55,234 nucleotides of DNA from the NCBI GenBank assembly GCA_021159005.1, contig JAGGSN010000073.1:1-55234 (forward strand), in the 5' to 3' direction. The position numbers were made by a program, and so were the translations under genes. This DNA comes from Candidatus Zixiibacteriota bacterium. GTDB lineage: Bacteria; Zixibacteria; MSB-5A5; UBA10806; 4484-95. Position 1 is the first letter of the stretch; every line of letters begins with the position of its first letter. This document shows, piece by piece, positions 42,706 through 52,254 of this stretch. The notes beneath the pieces were generated by a model that saw nothing but the letters and a program-made list of their open reading frames with translations, had not been told where the DNA came from and did no database searches.

Positions 42706-44897
42706 CCGGATTTATCGCGCGAACGAGCATAAAAGAAATATATTCCGGCGGCTGCCATTTTATTGTTTTCATTTTTAAGATTCCAGCTGCGGCCTTCATA
42801 GAGAAATTTTCTCACTAATTCTCCCGCAGTATTGTAAATATAAATTTCAGCATCAGGGGGAACACGTAAAAACTCGATTTTAGTATCGCCCTGTTTTACA
42901 TTTACAGGGTTGGGATAGACTGCCATATCATGCAAGTCCGGCGAGGGAGCCTCCGAACCCGACTCATATATGGATAAACCGTTAGCAGTGCCGACATACA
43001 CAAAACCTGTGGTTTTATCAATTTCTATATGAAGCACGGCATTATCGATTAGGCCGGAATTTGCATTTTTAAAATCATCAATCCAAGTTTTTTGATTATC
43101 ATCATCCCTGCTGGTAGATAATACTACTATGCCCAAATCTGTCCCAATCCATTTATTTCCCAAGCCATCAATAGCAATTGACCGGACAGTGCTAATATAT
43201 TCATTGGGAAGATATATCGAATCAGTTCTATTATAGGTATCATGACTAACTAATCCAAACTCGCCGCCAATATAAAGCCTATCATATGGATCCATTGCCA
43301 AGGCAAAAACTCCTCCCTGCAGTTCAACAAGCGGTCGTATATCCGACCAAATATCGTCTTCGGTATCAGTGGAGTTGTTTCCAAAATTTAACCGATTTAC
43401 ATCCGTGCCGCCGACATAAATATTATTATCGTTGATATGCATAACAAGCTGATAATTATCGCTAATCTGCTGATTATCTTGAACATAAACTGCCCAAGTT
43501 GAATCATCCGGATTATGCACAGCCATAACTACAGGGGGATTTGAGCCTCTGTGGTCTAATGCCCAGATACATCCCCTACCATCAATTGCCACATCAGATA
43601 TGGAAATATATTCATCAAGATAGGCGGTAAGCGGGCTGTTGGTTTCGTCAAAATTAACCCAGGTCGAATCACCATCAAAACTAAAAAGTCCATCCCCCCA
43701 GCTTGTAAACCAGACTAAATCATGAAAGACATCATACTCAACGGCAACAACAGCATTACCGCCAATTCCCGAGTTAGTATAGTTATAATTAACCCAATTT
43801 TCACCATCAAACTTTGTAACGCCCTTGTTGTTTCCATGAGCTAACCATAAATTGCCCGATGAGTCTATAGCGATATCTTCTATATTGTTGGATACAGGAC
43901 CGGGGATTGTTAATACATTCCAATAATCATTATCATAAACACCAAACCCGCCGTTTGAGAAAGCTGCCCAGATATTACCCTGTCTATCTTCAGTGATACC
44001 TCGACAGCTTTGACTAATCAGACTATCGGTTGATATATGTTCCCAGTTATCGCCTGTACGCTGGAATATGCCGGCATTTGTAGCCGCCGTTAAACCGCTG
44101 GTGAGGTTCTTTAAGGCATAAATTTTTCTTGAGGGCGAATTTGCGCTGCTCCGGAATAAACTATCGGCTCCGAGATAATATACACCATTTTCGGTACCTA
44201 TATAAACCGTATCGCCTACTGATTCCATACAGTATAATCCTGTATCAGGCAGTCCATTATAGCCTCGTCTGTAAATTTCCCAAAAAGGAGGATACTGAGG
44301 AAAATCATTATCTTTATCAATATAAGCAAGCCCGCTGTCTGTAACAGCCCAAAGATTATCGCCTATAATTTTAACCGCCCTAACAGCCATCTCGGAGGGC
44401 CAATCGCCAAGCCGAAGGATAATCTCTTTAAAGCCGCCGTTATCCATATAGATTAAAAACTTGCCGATACCAACATCCGCAGCAACCCATAAAACATCGC
44501 CATCGGCGACTAGATCGAGAATATTGTATCTTATATTTGTCGTTGATTTAAACAAATAGGTTTTGATTTCACCATCAGGTTCAATTTTTGAAATTGTGCC
44601 GTTGCTGCCGCCGGCAAAAACCGCTCCCGCCGAGTCTGTTTCAAGTGACAAAAGAACCTTATCGCCTAAGCCATCCGAGCTTAAGAGCTTTTCAATTTCT
44701 TCAGTCTCCGGATTGTAGCGAATTAGCCCTCCGGTCGTAGCGCAATAGACATGAAGGCTATCGCTTATAATAGCTTTGCTGTCATTGGAATTGGTAAAAT
44801 TATGCCAGTCTCCAATCACCGCCAATAAATCCGAGGCAGAGAATATTATTATAACAAACAGCGCAACAGCAAGCAATCTATGATTCATAGCGTTCAT
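42678..44897 (-). CDS. Secreted two-component-regulator-type propeller protein with variant T9SS sorting domain
   Basis: 739 residues from ATG 44897, chosen for AAGGG upstream and the signal peptide MNAMNHRLLAVALFVIIIF. Residues ~30-630 form repeats of propeller blades (for example GVYYLGADS, NIWAAFSNGGFGVYDND, NLWLAHGNNKGVTKFDGENW, KWIGTDLGIVVL) resembling the periplasmic sensor propellers of hybrid two-component systems, but no kinase domain is present. The end carries MAVYPNPVNVKQGDTKIEFL, IYNTAGELVRKFLYEG and AAAGIYFFYARS, a T9SS type A domain ending in KFAIIR instead of M-x-LLK. It overlaps lnt by 20 bases and the FemAB-like gene by 28, so it belongs to the glycan operon. Confidence 0.82.
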   Translation of the reverse strand: MNAMNHRLLAVALFVIIIFSASDLLAVIGDWHNFTNSNDSKAIISDSLHVYCATTGGLIRYNPETEEIEKLLSSDGLGDKVLLSLETDSAGAVFAGGSNGTISKIEPDGEIKTYLFKSTTNIRYNILDLVADGDVLWVAADVGIGKFLIYMDNGGFKEIILRLGDWPSEMAVRAVKIIGDNLWAVTDSGLAYIDKDNDFPQYPPFWEIYRRGYNGLPDTGLYCMESVGDTVYIGTENGVYYLGADSLFRSSANSPSRKIYALKNLTSGLTAATNAGIFQRTGDNWEHISTDSLISQSCRGITEDRQGNIWAAFSNGGFGVYDNDYWNVLTIPGPVSNNIEDIAIDSSGNLWLAHGNNKGVTKFDGENWVNYNYTNSGIGGNAVVAVEYDVFHDLVWFTSWGDGLFSFDGDSTWVNFDETNSPLTAYLDEYISISDVAIDGRGCIWALDHRGSNPPVVMAVHNPDDSTWAVYVQDNQQISDNYQLVMHINDNNIYVGGTDVNRLNFGNNSTDTEDDIWSDIRPLVELQGGVFALAMDPYDRLYIGGEFGLVSHDTYNRTDSIYLPNEYISTVRSIAIDGLGNKWIGTDLGIVVLSTSRDDDNQKTWIDDFKNANSGLIDNAVLHIEIDKTTGFVYVGTANGLSIYESGSEAPSPDLHDMAVYPNPVNVKQGDTKIEFLRVPPDAEIYIYNTAGELVRKFLYEGRSWNLKNENNKMAAAGIYFFYARSRDKSGCGKFAIIR

Positions 44898-46377
44898 TAT
44901 ATTTTCCCTTTTTATAAAAGGCAACAGCTAATATCAAAAAAATATTCCCCACAATACATGTTAACGGAAGAATATCTCCATAATGATTATAAATACTGGT
45001 TGATTTTTCAGGTTTAATCGAGCCGCATACAAGTTTTCTCTCAAACATATTAGTTTGAGATTTCATTCGCCCCCAGCGGTCAATAAACATCGTTACTCCG
45101 GTATTGGCGCATCGAGCCAGCGGAACCCTGTTTTCAACTGCTCTTAAAACCGACATTCGGGCATGCTGGTAGGGCAAAGATGAGGAGTCAAACCACATAT
45201 CATTGGTTATTACTACCAGAAATTCGGCGCCCATGCGGCAAAAATCTGCGCAATAATGAGGAAATGCCGACTCGAAACATATAACTGCCGCAAAGTCTAA
45301 AGTATCTATGGAAAAAATGGTCATATTCCTGCCGGCCGAAAAATCAGCTTGGCCGAGACGAATCTCGCTTAATACCTTAAACCTTCCCGAAAAGGGAATG
45401 CGTTCGCTCACGGGCACCAATTTAATTTTTTCGTATATCGGAATTGAATCCGAACCAGGAGAAACCAAGATGGCGCTATTGAAATAAATATATTGGTGCT
45501 TCCCGATTTTATCATAATGAGGAACACCGCATAAAACATGAGTGTCAATGCTGTCCACAATGTTTTTTACTTGATTTAATCGGTTTGGTTCATGCATCAG
45601 GTAAAAAGGTGCGGCAGTTTCCGGCCAGATTATAAGGTCAACATCGCATAAATCTGCCTGACGAGTCATGTCAAAGTAGGTGTTCAAACTTTGCTCGCGG
45701 CCGCCTTTTTTCCATTTTATTTCACGGGTTATATTGCCTTGCAGCATCGCTATTTTAAAATTGCCGTCGTCGATATCAGGGGGAAGTCTTAACCAGCCAT
45801 ATAGTAAATAAATCAGCGGTAAAAACAGCGCTATACCAAATATTACCAAACGGCGTTTCGGAGTAAAGATTGATTTTAAAGAAACATAAAAAAGGATATT
45901 CACTATATGAATCATTAACGATATGCCGTAAACGCCGAATATCTCAGCCGACTGAATGATTGGCAAATAAAAGGTTTGAGTATAACCGTAATCTGCCCAC
46001 GGAAAGGCAAGTTCGGTCAGCGTTCTAAGGTAATCCAAGCCAACCCATGTTAATGGCCAGCTTATATATGCAAGAGTCTTTGACCTTTTGGAGATAAAAG
46101 CATAAACCAAGCAATTTAAACCGGGAAGCAGAGACATAACTGCCAGCAAGCCCAGCGTGCCGGGGATAGTCGCCCAGAAAACCCCGTAGAGAATAGCAAA
46201 GTTAAATATCAAGCCCCATATATAACCTATTATAAATACCTTCCGAATTGATAATTCTTCGACAGCAAATAACAACAATATAGGAGACAGATAAATAATA
46301 AATCCTGTCTCATAAGGAGGAAACGAGATTGCGGTTAATAGAGCAGAAATGCTTGCTAAGTATATCCTGAATTTCAT
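44878..46377 (-). CDS. lnt: Apolipoprotein N-acyltransferase Lnt
   Basis: 499 residues: about seven N-terminal membrane helices (~1-195) and a C-terminal nitrilase-like domain. The catalytic triad is visible: E253 (IIWPETAAPF), K317 (YEKIKLVPVSERIPF) and C367 (ICFESAFP). Also LVVITNDMWFDSSSLPYQHARMSVLRAVENRVPLARCANTGVT. Lnt adds the third acyl chain to lipoproteins, implying an outer membrane and a full lipoprotein pathway, consistent with the two lipoproteins in the window. It heads the glycan operon. Confidence 0.95.
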   Translation of the reverse strand: MKFRIYLASISALLTAISFPPYETGFIIYLSPILLLFAVEELSIRKVFIIGYIWGLIFNFAILYGVFWATIPGTLGLLAVMSLLPGLNCLVYAFISKRSKTLAYISWPLTWVGLDYLRTLTELAFPWADYGYTQTFYLPIIQSAEIFGVYGISLMIHIVNILFYVSLKSIFTPKRRLVIFGIALFLPLIYLLYGWLRLPPDIDDGNFKIAMLQGNITREIKWKKGGREQSLNTYFDMTRQADLCDVDLIIWPETAAPFYLMHEPNRLNQVKNIVDSIDTHVLCGVPHYDKIGKHQYIYFNSAILVSPGSDSIPIYEKIKLVPVSERIPFSGRFKVLSEIRLGQADFSAGRNMTIFSIDTLDFAAVICFESAFPHYCADFCRMGAEFLVVITNDMWFDSSSLPYQHARMSVLRAVENRVPLARCANTGVTMFIDRWGRMKSQTNMFERKLVCGSIKPEKSTSIYNHYGDILPLTCIVGNIFLILAVAFYKKGKYNERYES

Positions 46378-46476
46378 TTGCGGTTCATCTATAATAGTTG
46401 CGATTATTTATTTAATATCATTGGTGATGTTGAATATTTCATGTTGAATATTTAGAATATGCAAAGATTGCTTTTT

Positions 46477-48039
46477 TCACCTTACTACGCTGACTTTTTT
46501 CAAAAGCGTTTTACCTGTCATTTGCTCAGGCTGTTCTATTCCCAGATATTTCAGCATAGTAGGAGCAACATCAGCTAAGACGCCGCCGCTTTTAAGTGTA
46601 TCCCTAAAATCATCATCGACAAGTATAAACGGCACTTCAAAAGTAGTGTGAGCGGTAAATGGTTCGCCGTTATCTTCTTTCATTTTCTCAGCATTGCCAT
46701 GATCGGCAGTAATCATCACAATCCCGCCGGCATTTTTAACGGCTTTCACCACTTTGGCGACATTTTCATCGACAGTCTCGACAGCTTTCACGGCCGCCTC
46801 GAAAATACCGGTATGGCCAACCATATCGCAATTGGCAAAATTCAAAATGATAACGTCGTATTTATTTGATTCGATGCGTTTTAAAACCTCAGCGGTTATC
46901 TCCGGCGCCGACATTTCCGGCTGAAGATCGTAAGTGGCAACTTTAGGCGATGGAATCAGGCATCGGTCCTCACCCTCAAGCATCCTTTCAACTCCGCCGT
47001 TAAAAAAGAACGTTACGTGGGGATATTTTTCAGTCTCGGCGATTTTCAACTGCTTAAGCCCAGCTTCCGAAATTACCTCGGGGAAAATCTTGTCAAGCTT
47101 CACCTGAGGATAGGCAACCTCGGCTTTTAAATCATCCGCATAATGAGTCATCGAAACAAGATTGACGATAACTTTCGGCTCGCGCTTGAATCCCTTGAAA
47201 TTTTCTTCTGTAAAGGCTTTGCTTATCTGACGGGCGCGGTCGGACCGGAAATTAAAAAAAATTACGCCATCACCGGAAGCTATTAATCCGGCATTCGGAG
47301 CGGCATTTGAGCTGACTATCGATTCCATGAACTCATCGGTGTTTTCGCGTTCATAATGTTCTTTGACCGTTGTGATAAAGTCATCGGTCTTCTCGCCTTT
47401 TCCGCCGCAGAGAAGGTCATAGGCTATTTTATTTCGTTCCCATCTGTTGTCTCTATCCATGGCATAATACCTGCCGATGACAGTCGATAATTTACCTACG
47501 CCGATTTCATCTGTCTTTTTCAGCAATTTCTTAATGAAACTAGCTCCCGAATACGGCGATGTGTCGCGGCCATCAAGAAAAGCATGAATATATACCCTAT
47601 CCAATTTATGTTTGCGGCAAAGTTTTAAAATGCCGTACAGGTGATTCATCGAGGAATGAACACAGCCATCGGATAAAAGCCCCATAAGGTGAAGCGATTT
47701 TTTATCGTGTATAACTTTTTCTATACATGAATTAAATACGGGATTGGTGAAAAGTTCGCCATCGCTAATCGATTTATCGATACGGGTAACCTCTTGATAA
47801 ACCACTCGACCGGCTCCGAAATTAAGATGACCTACTTCGGAGTTGCCCATCTGTCCATCCGGCAAGCCTACCGATAAACCAGATGCTCCCAGCGTTGTAT
47901 GAGGGTATTCATTCCAGAGTTTATCTATATTTGGCGTGTTGGCTGTTTTTACGGCGTTGTAATAATCGGATGGGTTTATGCCGAATCCATCCATAATTAT
48001 AAGTGTTACCGGTCGTTTTGTAATATTGCTGTTGTTCAT
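46477..48039 (-). CDS. gpmI: 2,3-bisphosphoglycerate-independent phosphoglycerate mutase
   Basis: 520 residues, typical length. Converts 3- to 2-phosphoglycerate in glycolysis using two Mn ions. Motifs: LIIMDGFGINPSDYYNAVKTA (first metal Asp), QMGNSEVGHLNFGAGR (catalytic Ser), HAFLDGRDT, IGRYYAMDRDNRWER, FFNFRSDRARQ, NFANCDMVGHTG and ITADHGNAEKM. All metal ligands are present. The start overlaps the purM stop by 4 bases. A 99-bp spacer separates it from lnt. Confidence 0.97.
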   Translation of the reverse strand: MNNSNITKRPVTLIIMDGFGINPSDYYNAVKTANTPNIDKLWNEYPHTTLGASGLSVGLPDGQMGNSEVGHLNFGAGRVVYQEVTRIDKSISDGELFTNPVFNSCIEKVIHDKKSLHLMGLLSDGCVHSSMNHLYGILKLCRKHKLDRVYIHAFLDGRDTSPYSGASFIKKLLKKTDEIGVGKLSTVIGRYYAMDRDNRWERNKIAYDLLCGGKGEKTDDFITTVKEHYERENTDEFMESIVSSNAAPNAGLIASGDGVIFFNFRSDRARQISKAFTEENFKGFKREPKVIVNLVSMTHYADDLKAEVAYPQVKLDKIFPEVISEAGLKQLKIAETEKYPHVTFFFNGGVERMLEGEDRCLIPSPKVATYDLQPEMSAPEITAEVLKRIESNKYDVIILNFANCDMVGHTGIFEAAVKAVETVDENVAKVVKAVKNAGGIVMITADHGNAEKMKEDNGEPFTAHTTFEVPFILVDDDFRDTLKSGGVLADVAPTMLKYLGIEQPEQMTGKTLLKKVSVVR

Positions 48040-49076
48040 AATCTAAGCTGCACTTTCTTTTTGCCTGTTTCACAAAAGCCTATATCATAAACATCGACAT
48101 TTTTTTGTTTTGCTTTCTCAAATATTTGTTGGGAATTGTCCTTGTCGCATATGAGCGTCATCCCGATTCCCATATTAAATACCCGATACATCTCTTCATC
48201 CGAAACCGAGGCAATCCGGGCAATTGCCTTAAAAACGCCCGGCGGCTCCCACACTGATGTATCAATAACAGCCGATATGCCGTCCGGGATAATTCTATTG
48301 ATATTCCCGTAAAATCCGCCGCCTGTAAGATGAGCAATCCCTTTAATAATACCCTCATCAAGTAAAGGCGAAACTATATCAAGATATGACCTGTGTACCG
48401 TCAACAGTTCATCGCTCACTTTTTTGCCGGTTTCCTCGATTGTATCGTCTGTTTGCATGCCGGCAATATCGAAAAAGGCGCGCCTTGCCAATGAATAGCC
48501 ATTGGTATGAAGTCCGGTTGAGGCCAAGCCGATAATTTTGTCTCTCGGCTTGATTGAACTGCCGTCGATTATCTTATCGCTATCGACCCAGCCAACTATG
48601 AAGCCGGCGACATCATATTCGCCATCGCTGTAAAAACCGGGCATCTCGGCAGTTTCGCCGCCCAAAAGCGCCATATTATTTTCTTGGCAGGCAATAGTCA
48701 GCCCCCTGACAATATCCACAACAGTATCCGGCGATAGCTTGCCTAAGCCGAGGTAGTCGAAAAAGAACATCGGACGGGCGCCGCAGCATAGAATATCATC
48801 CACAAGATGATTTACCAGGTCCTGACCGATTGTATTATGCTTGTTTGTCAAAAAAGCAAGCTTCAGTTTGGTGCCAACGCCATCGGATGAGCCTACCAGG
48901 ACTTTATTGGTTCCGGTAAGTTCCTTAAGAGAATACAATCCGCCAAAACCGCCATGAACTCCAAGCACGGAATCATTATGGGTTTTCTCCACTAATTCTT
49001 TTAGCATTGATTTTGCTTTATCCGAGGCGTCAAGGTTGACGCCGGATTTAGCATATTCGGAGGCGAGATTTTTCAT
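48036..49076 (-). CDS. purM: Phosphoribosylformylglycinamidine cyclo-ligase (AIR synthetase)
   Basis: 346 residues. Makes aminoimidazole ribonucleotide in purine synthesis. Motifs: SEYAKSGVNLDASDKAKSMLKELV, LVGSSDGVGTKLKLAF, IGQDLVNHLVDDILCCGARPMFFFDYLG, LLGGETAEMPGFYSDGEYDVAGF, LASTGLHTNGYSLARR, GIAHLTGGGFYGNINRIIP and FNMGIGMTLI. Complete. Overlaps the HD-domain gene and gpmI by 4 bases each, so they are one operon. Confidence 0.97.
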   Translation of the reverse strand: MKNLASEYAKSGVNLDASDKAKSMLKELVEKTHNDSVLGVHGGFGGLYSLKELTGTNKVLVGSSDGVGTKLKLAFLTNKHNTIGQDLVNHLVDDILCCGARPMFFFDYLGLGKLSPDTVVDIVRGLTIACQENNMALLGGETAEMPGFYSDGEYDVAGFIVGWVDSDKIIDGSSIKPRDKIIGLASTGLHTNGYSLARRAFFDIAGMQTDDTIEETGKKVSDELLTVHRSYLDIVSPLLDEGIIKGIAHLTGGGFYGNINRIIPDGISAVIDTSVWEPPGVFKAIARIASVSDEEMYRVFNMGIGMTLICDKDNSQQIFEKAKQKNVDVYDIGFCETGKKKVQLRL

Positions 49077-49732
49077 GTTAGCCTTTGTCCGTTTATTTCA
49101 AGTTCAAACTTTAATCCTAAAAATTCAGCCGCCCGACGGCAGACCGACATACGTGATAAAAATATCTCAAAATATTCCATAACCGACGATACCGAATTAT
49201 CGATTTTAATTTCAAGGACGATTCTTTTCTTAACATCATCAACCCGCAAAAAAGATGATTTAGCCGCCCAGTTTACTCGGTCGTGAATATCTTTTTTGAT
49301 AAATTCGGTTGTCCGCACGCGCGATTGATGCACATCGGATTTATCTGCCAATATAACCGCCGCGCAAATATCCGATATGGGCGACCCGTCTTTTTCATCA
49401 TGATTGCCGATTGCGGCGATTATTTCTATAATATCAATGTAATCCATCCCCATTTCACTTAGAATGTTTATAGCCATAACCGAAGCTGTCTGGGCATGGT
49501 AATCGCGATTTATAACATTGCCGATATCATGAAGATAGCCGGCAATCGCCGCCAACTGGGCGCGTCTTTCGCCTTTACCGAGACGGATCATTATGTTGTA
49601 GGCGATACTGGCGGCTAACGAGCAGTGCCTGTCGCCATGCTCGGTATAGCCGATAACGCCTAAATACTCGTCAGCCTTAGTGATTAAGGCGGCCACTTTT
49701 TTGTTTTGTTTAACATCATCTAATGTAATCAA
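49073..49732 (-). CDS. HD-domain phosphohydrolase
   Basis: 219 residues. TTG start with GGTGGAG upstream; no ATG in frame nearby. An HD metal-binding core is clear: YTEHGDRHCSLAASIAYNIM (first His), AAIAGYLHDIGNVINRDYHAQTASVM (HD), then IGNHDEKDGSPISDICAAVILADKSDV (further His and Asp). This suits a phosphohydrolase of the HDc family; the substrate is unknown. C-terminal ~60 residues have no recognised domain. It links priA and purM in the same operon and is likely cytoplasmic. Confidence 0.85.
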   Translation of the reverse strand: MITLDDVKQNKKVAALITKADEYLGVIGYTEHGDRHCSLAASIAYNIMIRLGKGERRAQLAAIAGYLHDIGNVINRDYHAQTASVMAINILSEMGMDYIDIIEIIAAIGNHDEKDGSPISDICAAVILADKSDVHQSRVRTTEFIKKDIHDRVNWAAKSSFLRVDDVKKRIVLEIKIDNSVSSVMEYFEIFLSRMSVCRRAAEFLGLKFELEINGQRLT

Positions 49733-49785
49733 ATTGTCTCCACCGTATTTTTTAATGTAAGAGCATAAAAGCTGCAGGTCAAGCT

Positions 49786-52200
49786 CTATGTCATTTCTCT
49801 TGGGTCAACATCAATCTTTAGTAAAACTCCCTTATCCTTGCCGGGGTGCCCGGAAATAACAAAATCCTTTAGCTTCTTTTTAAAGTCGGCAGAAAACCTG
49901 CCTTTTAAAACCAATTGATAGTGATATTTATTGCCAAGGCGAAACACGCCAGTGGGAGCTGGTCCCAACACTTTGCCGGTTTTCAAGTTGGCGGCAAATT
50001 CTTTGGCTGATTTTTTAGCCGCCCAACGCGTAAACGATTCGTCTTTGCCGGAAAATACCAATCTTATGATTTTACCAAAAGGAGGATAGCTAAGTTCCCG
50101 CCGAAATAGCAGTTCATTACTATAGAATTTTTCGTAATTTTGGTCGGCAATAAAACCAAGTATCCCTGATGAGGGGTCGTATGTCTGGACAACAAATTCG
50201 CCTCGGTCATCGCTGTTTGCTGTGCGGCCAGCCCGACCGGCGGCTTGCACCAAAAGCTGGAACACTTTTTCGGAGGCTCTGAAATCCGGCACATGTAAGC
50301 CGGCATCGGCTAAAACTACGCCGACCATGCCAACCTGCGGGAAATGATGGCCTTTGGCAACCATCTTAGTTCCCATAAGTATAGGTTTATCGCCAATCTC
50401 GAATGTTGTGATTATCTTCTCGATGGCGCCTTTATGGGCGGTTGTATCCGAATCCATTCTTATTATGCCTTTTTCGCCCAAAAGCTCAATCAGCAATTCC
50501 TCCAGCTTCTGTGTGCCGATTCCCTGATAATCAAATGATGTGCCTTTACAGTTGGGGCATATCTCCGGCGCCGAGGCGGCATAGCCGCAAAAATGACAGC
50601 GTACAAGGCGGCCTTTTTTATGATAGGTCATAGCCACTTTGCAGTTGGGACAAAGCGCTATATAACCGCAGGCGCGGCACATTAATATACTTGAATAACC
50701 CCGGCGATTTAAGAGTATTATAACCTGCTTTTCATCGGCGATATTCATACACAACCGTTCGATAAAAGTTTCTGAGAGCGGCCAATATTTATATTCAACA
50801 TCAACATTTTTCAAATCTACGGCATAGGCAGTTGGAAGTTTGCCGCCCCCATATCTTTCGGGCAATCTCAAAAGCTGATATTTGCCTGCTTGAGCGTTAC
50901 AGAAGCTTTCCATCGAGGGTGTGGCCGAGCCAAGAACAGTTGTCGCACCCTCGATTTTTGCCCGCATCAAAGCCACATCACGGGCATTATAACGCGGCGG
51001 CGGCTCGGATTGTTTGAATGAATCATCCTGCTCCTCATCAATAACTATCAAGCCAAGATTATTCAATGGCACAAATACTGCCGACCTAACCCCAAGCACT
51101 ACTTTCAGTTCTCCTGATTTGACTCGCCGATAGACATCCGCCCGCTGTCCTGCGGTTATCCGCGAATGCCACAGACCAATCGGGCATTCTACCGATGCTG
51201 AGAACCGCGCGATAGCTTGAGGGGTAAGTGAGATTTCAGGCAAAAGAATCAAGACCGACTTGCCGGCGGCAATAGCTTCCTTAGCCGCTTTAATATATAC
51301 CTGCGTCTTGCCCGAACCGGTTACTCCATAAAGCAGAAATGTTGAGCCATTATTATTTTGTAATGAATCGATAATTGCTTCGGCGGCTTTTTGCTGGGCG
51401 GTATTTAATTTGACCTGCTCCGGGTTTTGTAATTCCGGCAGCGCTATGGCTCCATCGTATTCCCTGGTAATCTCGATAAAGCCCTCGTTAGTTAGAGCAT
51501 CGATTATCGAACGAGAGAAACCCATAGCAGTAAGCTTTGACATAGCGGTACATTCGGGACTGCTTGATAAAACATCTATCAGCTCTTTTCGACGGAGTGT
51601 TAATTTCGACGCAGATGACGTATAATCGAAGCCGGCTTTCAGGCTAACCTTTGCAGCCGTTTTAGGCTTTGATGTTTTATAGTCAGCCGAAAGGAATAAT
51701 ATGCCGGTTTTTATCATTTCCTTGATAAGGGAATTCGATATGCCTGAAATAATTTGCTTGGCATGACTATAAATATAGCCGTTTCTATGTGACTTTATTT
51801 TGCCGTAAACGAATTGCCATTTTGAATCATCAGGTATTCTGTCGCCGGCACAAACTCTCATCCTTGCCCGGCCTAAAACGCCCGGCGGATAAGCGGCTTT
51901 TAAGACATCCCCGATGGGGCAGATATAATAATCGGCAAGCCATTTTATTAACGTTAGATGGTTTGCCGGAAGAGTATATGCCGAATCAATCAAGCCGCTT
52001 ATTTTTTTCAATCGGGAATCAGGCAATGCAGGTTTGTTTGTATATTCCAAAACTGCGCCCACAGCCGAGTAATTGCGAAAGGGAACCATTACTAGTCTGC
52101 CAATCAGCGAACTTTTATCCTTCGATGATTGCAGATTTTCGGGAACTATATAGGTATAGGTCTTATAACCGGTTCCCGGAAGCGCTACTTGAATATACAT
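49786..52200 (-). CDS. priA: Primosomal protein N' (replication restart helicase PriA)
   Basis: 804 residues from ATG 52200 (MYIQVALPG). 3'-end-binding N-terminal domain (~1-105), winged helix, then helicase lobes with Walker A YGVTGSGKTQVYIKAA, Walker B LIVIDEEQDDSFKQ, GSATPSMES, a zinc region of four CxxC pairs (CRACGYIALCPNCK ... CHFCGYAASAPEICPNCKG), GTQKLEELL and QAAGRAGR. The Walker B is DEEQ where the family normally has DEEH. It reloads DnaB at stalled forks. No Shine-Dalgarno sequence is seen; the start abuts the T-tract of the terminator at 52208-52235. Confidence 0.95.
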   Translation of the reverse strand: MYIQVALPGTGYKTYTYIVPENLQSSKDKSSLIGRLVMVPFRNYSAVGAVLEYTNKPALPDSRLKKISGLIDSAYTLPANHLTLIKWLADYYICPIGDVLKAAYPPGVLGRARMRVCAGDRIPDDSKWQFVYGKIKSHRNGYIYSHAKQIISGISNSLIKEMIKTGILFLSADYKTSKPKTAAKVSLKAGFDYTSSASKLTLRRKELIDVLSSSPECTAMSKLTAMGFSRSIIDALTNEGFIEITREYDGAIALPELQNPEQVKLNTAQQKAAEAIIDSLQNNNGSTFLLYGVTGSGKTQVYIKAAKEAIAAGKSVLILLPEISLTPQAIARFSASVECPIGLWHSRITAGQRADVYRRVKSGELKVVLGVRSAVFVPLNNLGLIVIDEEQDDSFKQSEPPPRYNARDVALMRAKIEGATTVLGSATPSMESFCNAQAGKYQLLRLPERYGGGKLPTAYAVDLKNVDVEYKYWPLSETFIERLCMNIADEKQVIILLNRRGYSSILMCRACGYIALCPNCKVAMTYHKKGRLVRCHFCGYAASAPEICPNCKGTSFDYQGIGTQKLEELLIELLGEKGIIRMDSDTTAHKGAIEKIITTFEIGDKPILMGTKMVAKGHHFPQVGMVGVVLADAGLHVPDFRASEKVFQLLVQAAGRAGRTANSDDRGEFVVQTYDPSSGILGFIADQNYEKFYSNELLFRRELSYPPFGKIIRLVFSGKDESFTRWAAKKSAKEFAANLKTGKVLGPAPTGVFRLGNKYHYQLVLKGRFSADFKKKLKDFVISGHPGKDKGVLLKIDVDPREMT

Positions 52201-52235
52201 AAAATAAATAAGGCAGCCCATTTGAGCTGCCTTAT
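52201..52235 (-). terminator. Intrinsic terminator of the TPR lipoprotein gene, adjoining the priA start
   Basis: On the minus strand ATAAGGCAGC pairs perfectly over 10 bp with GCTGCCTTAT (stem 52235-52226 and 52217-52208, loop of 8), followed by TTATTTT (52207-52201) directly before the priA ATG. It lies 20 bases after the TPR gene stop. Confidence 0.75.
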
Positions 52236-52254
52236 AATTAAAAAATGATAATTA

